Assembly: GCA_022844575.1 (NCBI GenBank)
Contig: JALHLL010000023.1
Location: 1-16,106, forward strand
From: a bacterium
Lineage (GTDB): Bacteria > Bacteroidota > Ignavibacteria > Kapaibacteriales > UBA961
Direction: 5' to 3'
Length of the DNA: 16,106 nucleotides
Below the pieces are notes generated by a model, which worked only from the letters and a program-made list of their open reading frames with translations, was not told where the DNA came from and searched no databases. Position numbers and translations under genes: made by a program. Shown here piece by piece: positions 15,868 to 16,106 of this stretch; position 1 is the stretch's first letter; every line of letters begins with the position of its first letter.

Positions 15868-15909
15868 GTAGAACAACAATCAACCATCGCAAGAAAATTA
15901 TATCAGGTA
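15868..15909 (+). repeat. 42-bp direct repeat, right copy
   Basis: Identical to 13726-13767. It is in frame with an alternative icmF ending that continues to a stop at 15949-15951. Confidence 0.9.
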
Positions 15910-15951
15910 CGCGGCACATTGGAAATTTTGAGGGAGAAGGGGAAATCTTAA
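15868..15951 (+). pseudogene. Orphaned icmF 3' end, displaced by the cassette
   Basis: In the same reading frame as the IcmF-like protein this fragment encodes VEQQSTIARKLYQV followed by RGTLEILREKGKS and TAA: 27 residues against 28 in the functional copy. There is no start codon or upstream coding sequence in frame, so it is a remnant. It lies directly upstream of a strong hairpin, which would be the gene's original terminator. The two endings differ by substitution, including K to R after the core, not by frameshift. If it is the original ending, the icmF-like gene already stopped here before the cassette arrived. Confidence 0.72.
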
Positions 15952-15992
15952 AGAGACCCTCATATATGTAGATATTCTTTTGGACAATGTAA

Positions 15993-16028
15993 TTAGGGGT
16001 ACTTATCTGTTAGAATAAGTACCCCTAA
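15993..16028. terminator. Strong 14-bp hairpin, bidirectional terminator
   Basis: TTAGGGGTACTTAT pairs perfectly with ATAAGTACCCCTAA around the 8-base loop CTGTTAGA. It lies 41 bases after the orphan icmF stop and 18 bases from the stop of the minus-strand gene at the window's right edge. The following T tract is short (TTTATT), so ordinary Rho-independent action is likely but not certain. Confidence 0.7.
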
Positions 16029-16046
16029 AGTTTATTCAATGTGATT

Positions 16047-16106
16047 TCATTCATCATATTCAAATACTATTTTTTCTTTCTCTTTATCGTCAATCCATCC
16101 CTTCAG
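16047..16106 (-). CDS. Last 19 codons of a minus-strand gene, cut by the window edge
   Basis: Reading leftward from the right edge, an open frame gives LKGWIDDKEKEKIVFEYDE and TGA. It is charged and hydrophilic, as many C-termini are, and stops shortly before the bidirectional hairpin, which supports a real gene end. Nineteen residues are too few for any family assignment, and chance cannot be ruled out. Confidence 0.4.
   Translation of the reverse strand: MKGWIDDKEKEKIVFEYDE

Larger units (their letters stand above)
13726..15909 (+). mobile_element. Putative defence cassette inserted at icmF 3' end
   Basis: The unit between matching edges of the 42-bp repeats is 2,142 bp and carries a replacement icmF ending, the ATPase gene and the HNH gene. 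The displaced original ending lies beyond the right repeat. This matches how many integrative elements use gene 3' ends. No integrase, transposase or terminal inverted repeats are present, so mobility would need an enzyme from elsewhere or homologous recombination. Element status is inferred from the repeat and the doubled gene ending. Confidence 0.6.

Noticed and set aside
13726..15909. Insertion sequence or transposon explaining the 42-bp repeats as target-site duplication
   Set aside because: No transposase and no terminal inverted repeats, and 42 bp followed by diverged homology does not look like a target-site duplication.
1..16106. CRISPR array, tRNA, rRNA or replication origin
   Set aside because: I found no regularly spaced repeats, no cloverleaf-like segments, no rRNA-like sequence and no DnaA-box cluster on reading both strands.

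Overview
The window looks like chromosome of an AT-rich Gram-negative bacterium from the Bacteroidota/Chlorobi/Kapabacteria neighbourhood. Support comes from an LpxH-type lipid A hydrolase, OmpA-like domains, an IPTL-CTERM surface-sorting tail, TAnnTTTG-like promoter boxes and often weak Shine-Dalgarno sites. The lineage is an inference from gene content; no rRNA or tRNA is present to fix it.

Layout. Positions 2-1228 (+) hold the 3' part of a proline-rich protein with two OmpA-like domains. A hairpin terminator separates it from a convergent envelope pair, lpxH then rseP (3447-1278, -). A secreted LamG-like protein with an IPTL-CTERM tail (3767-4570, +) converges on a methyl-accepting chemotaxis receptor (6403-4700, -). 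An AT-rich accessory patch follows: a HigB/HigA-type toxin-antitoxin pair (6939-7575) flanked by two copies of a 36-bp promoter-like repeat, then a small membrane-anchored unknown protein. Next is a minus-strand run from 12218 down to 8256: trpS, pgi, a small GIY-YIG protein and an AAC(3)-family acetyltransferase.

The most interesting part is 12388-15951. An IcmF-type gene encodes only the B12-binding and GTPase-chaperone domains; the mutase domain is absent. Its last 28 codons begin with a 42-bp sequence that recurs, base for base, at 15868-15909. Between the copies sits a two-gene ATPase + HNH endonuclease module resembling Septu (PtuA/PtuB) and the effectors of Ec78-type retrons. The second repeat is followed by an alternative, in-frame icmF-like C-terminus with its own stop and then a strong hairpin. 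This is the arrangement expected if a 2,142-bp defence cassette entered the 3' end of the gene, supplied a replacement ending, and pushed the old ending downstream. No recombinase lies in the cassette. The window closes with the last codons of a minus-strand gene.

LpxH and RseP both act on the envelope. The trpS-pgi run looks like housekeeping genes with two accessory genes attached. The toxin-antitoxin pair and the ATPase/HNH pair are the clearest accessory elements.
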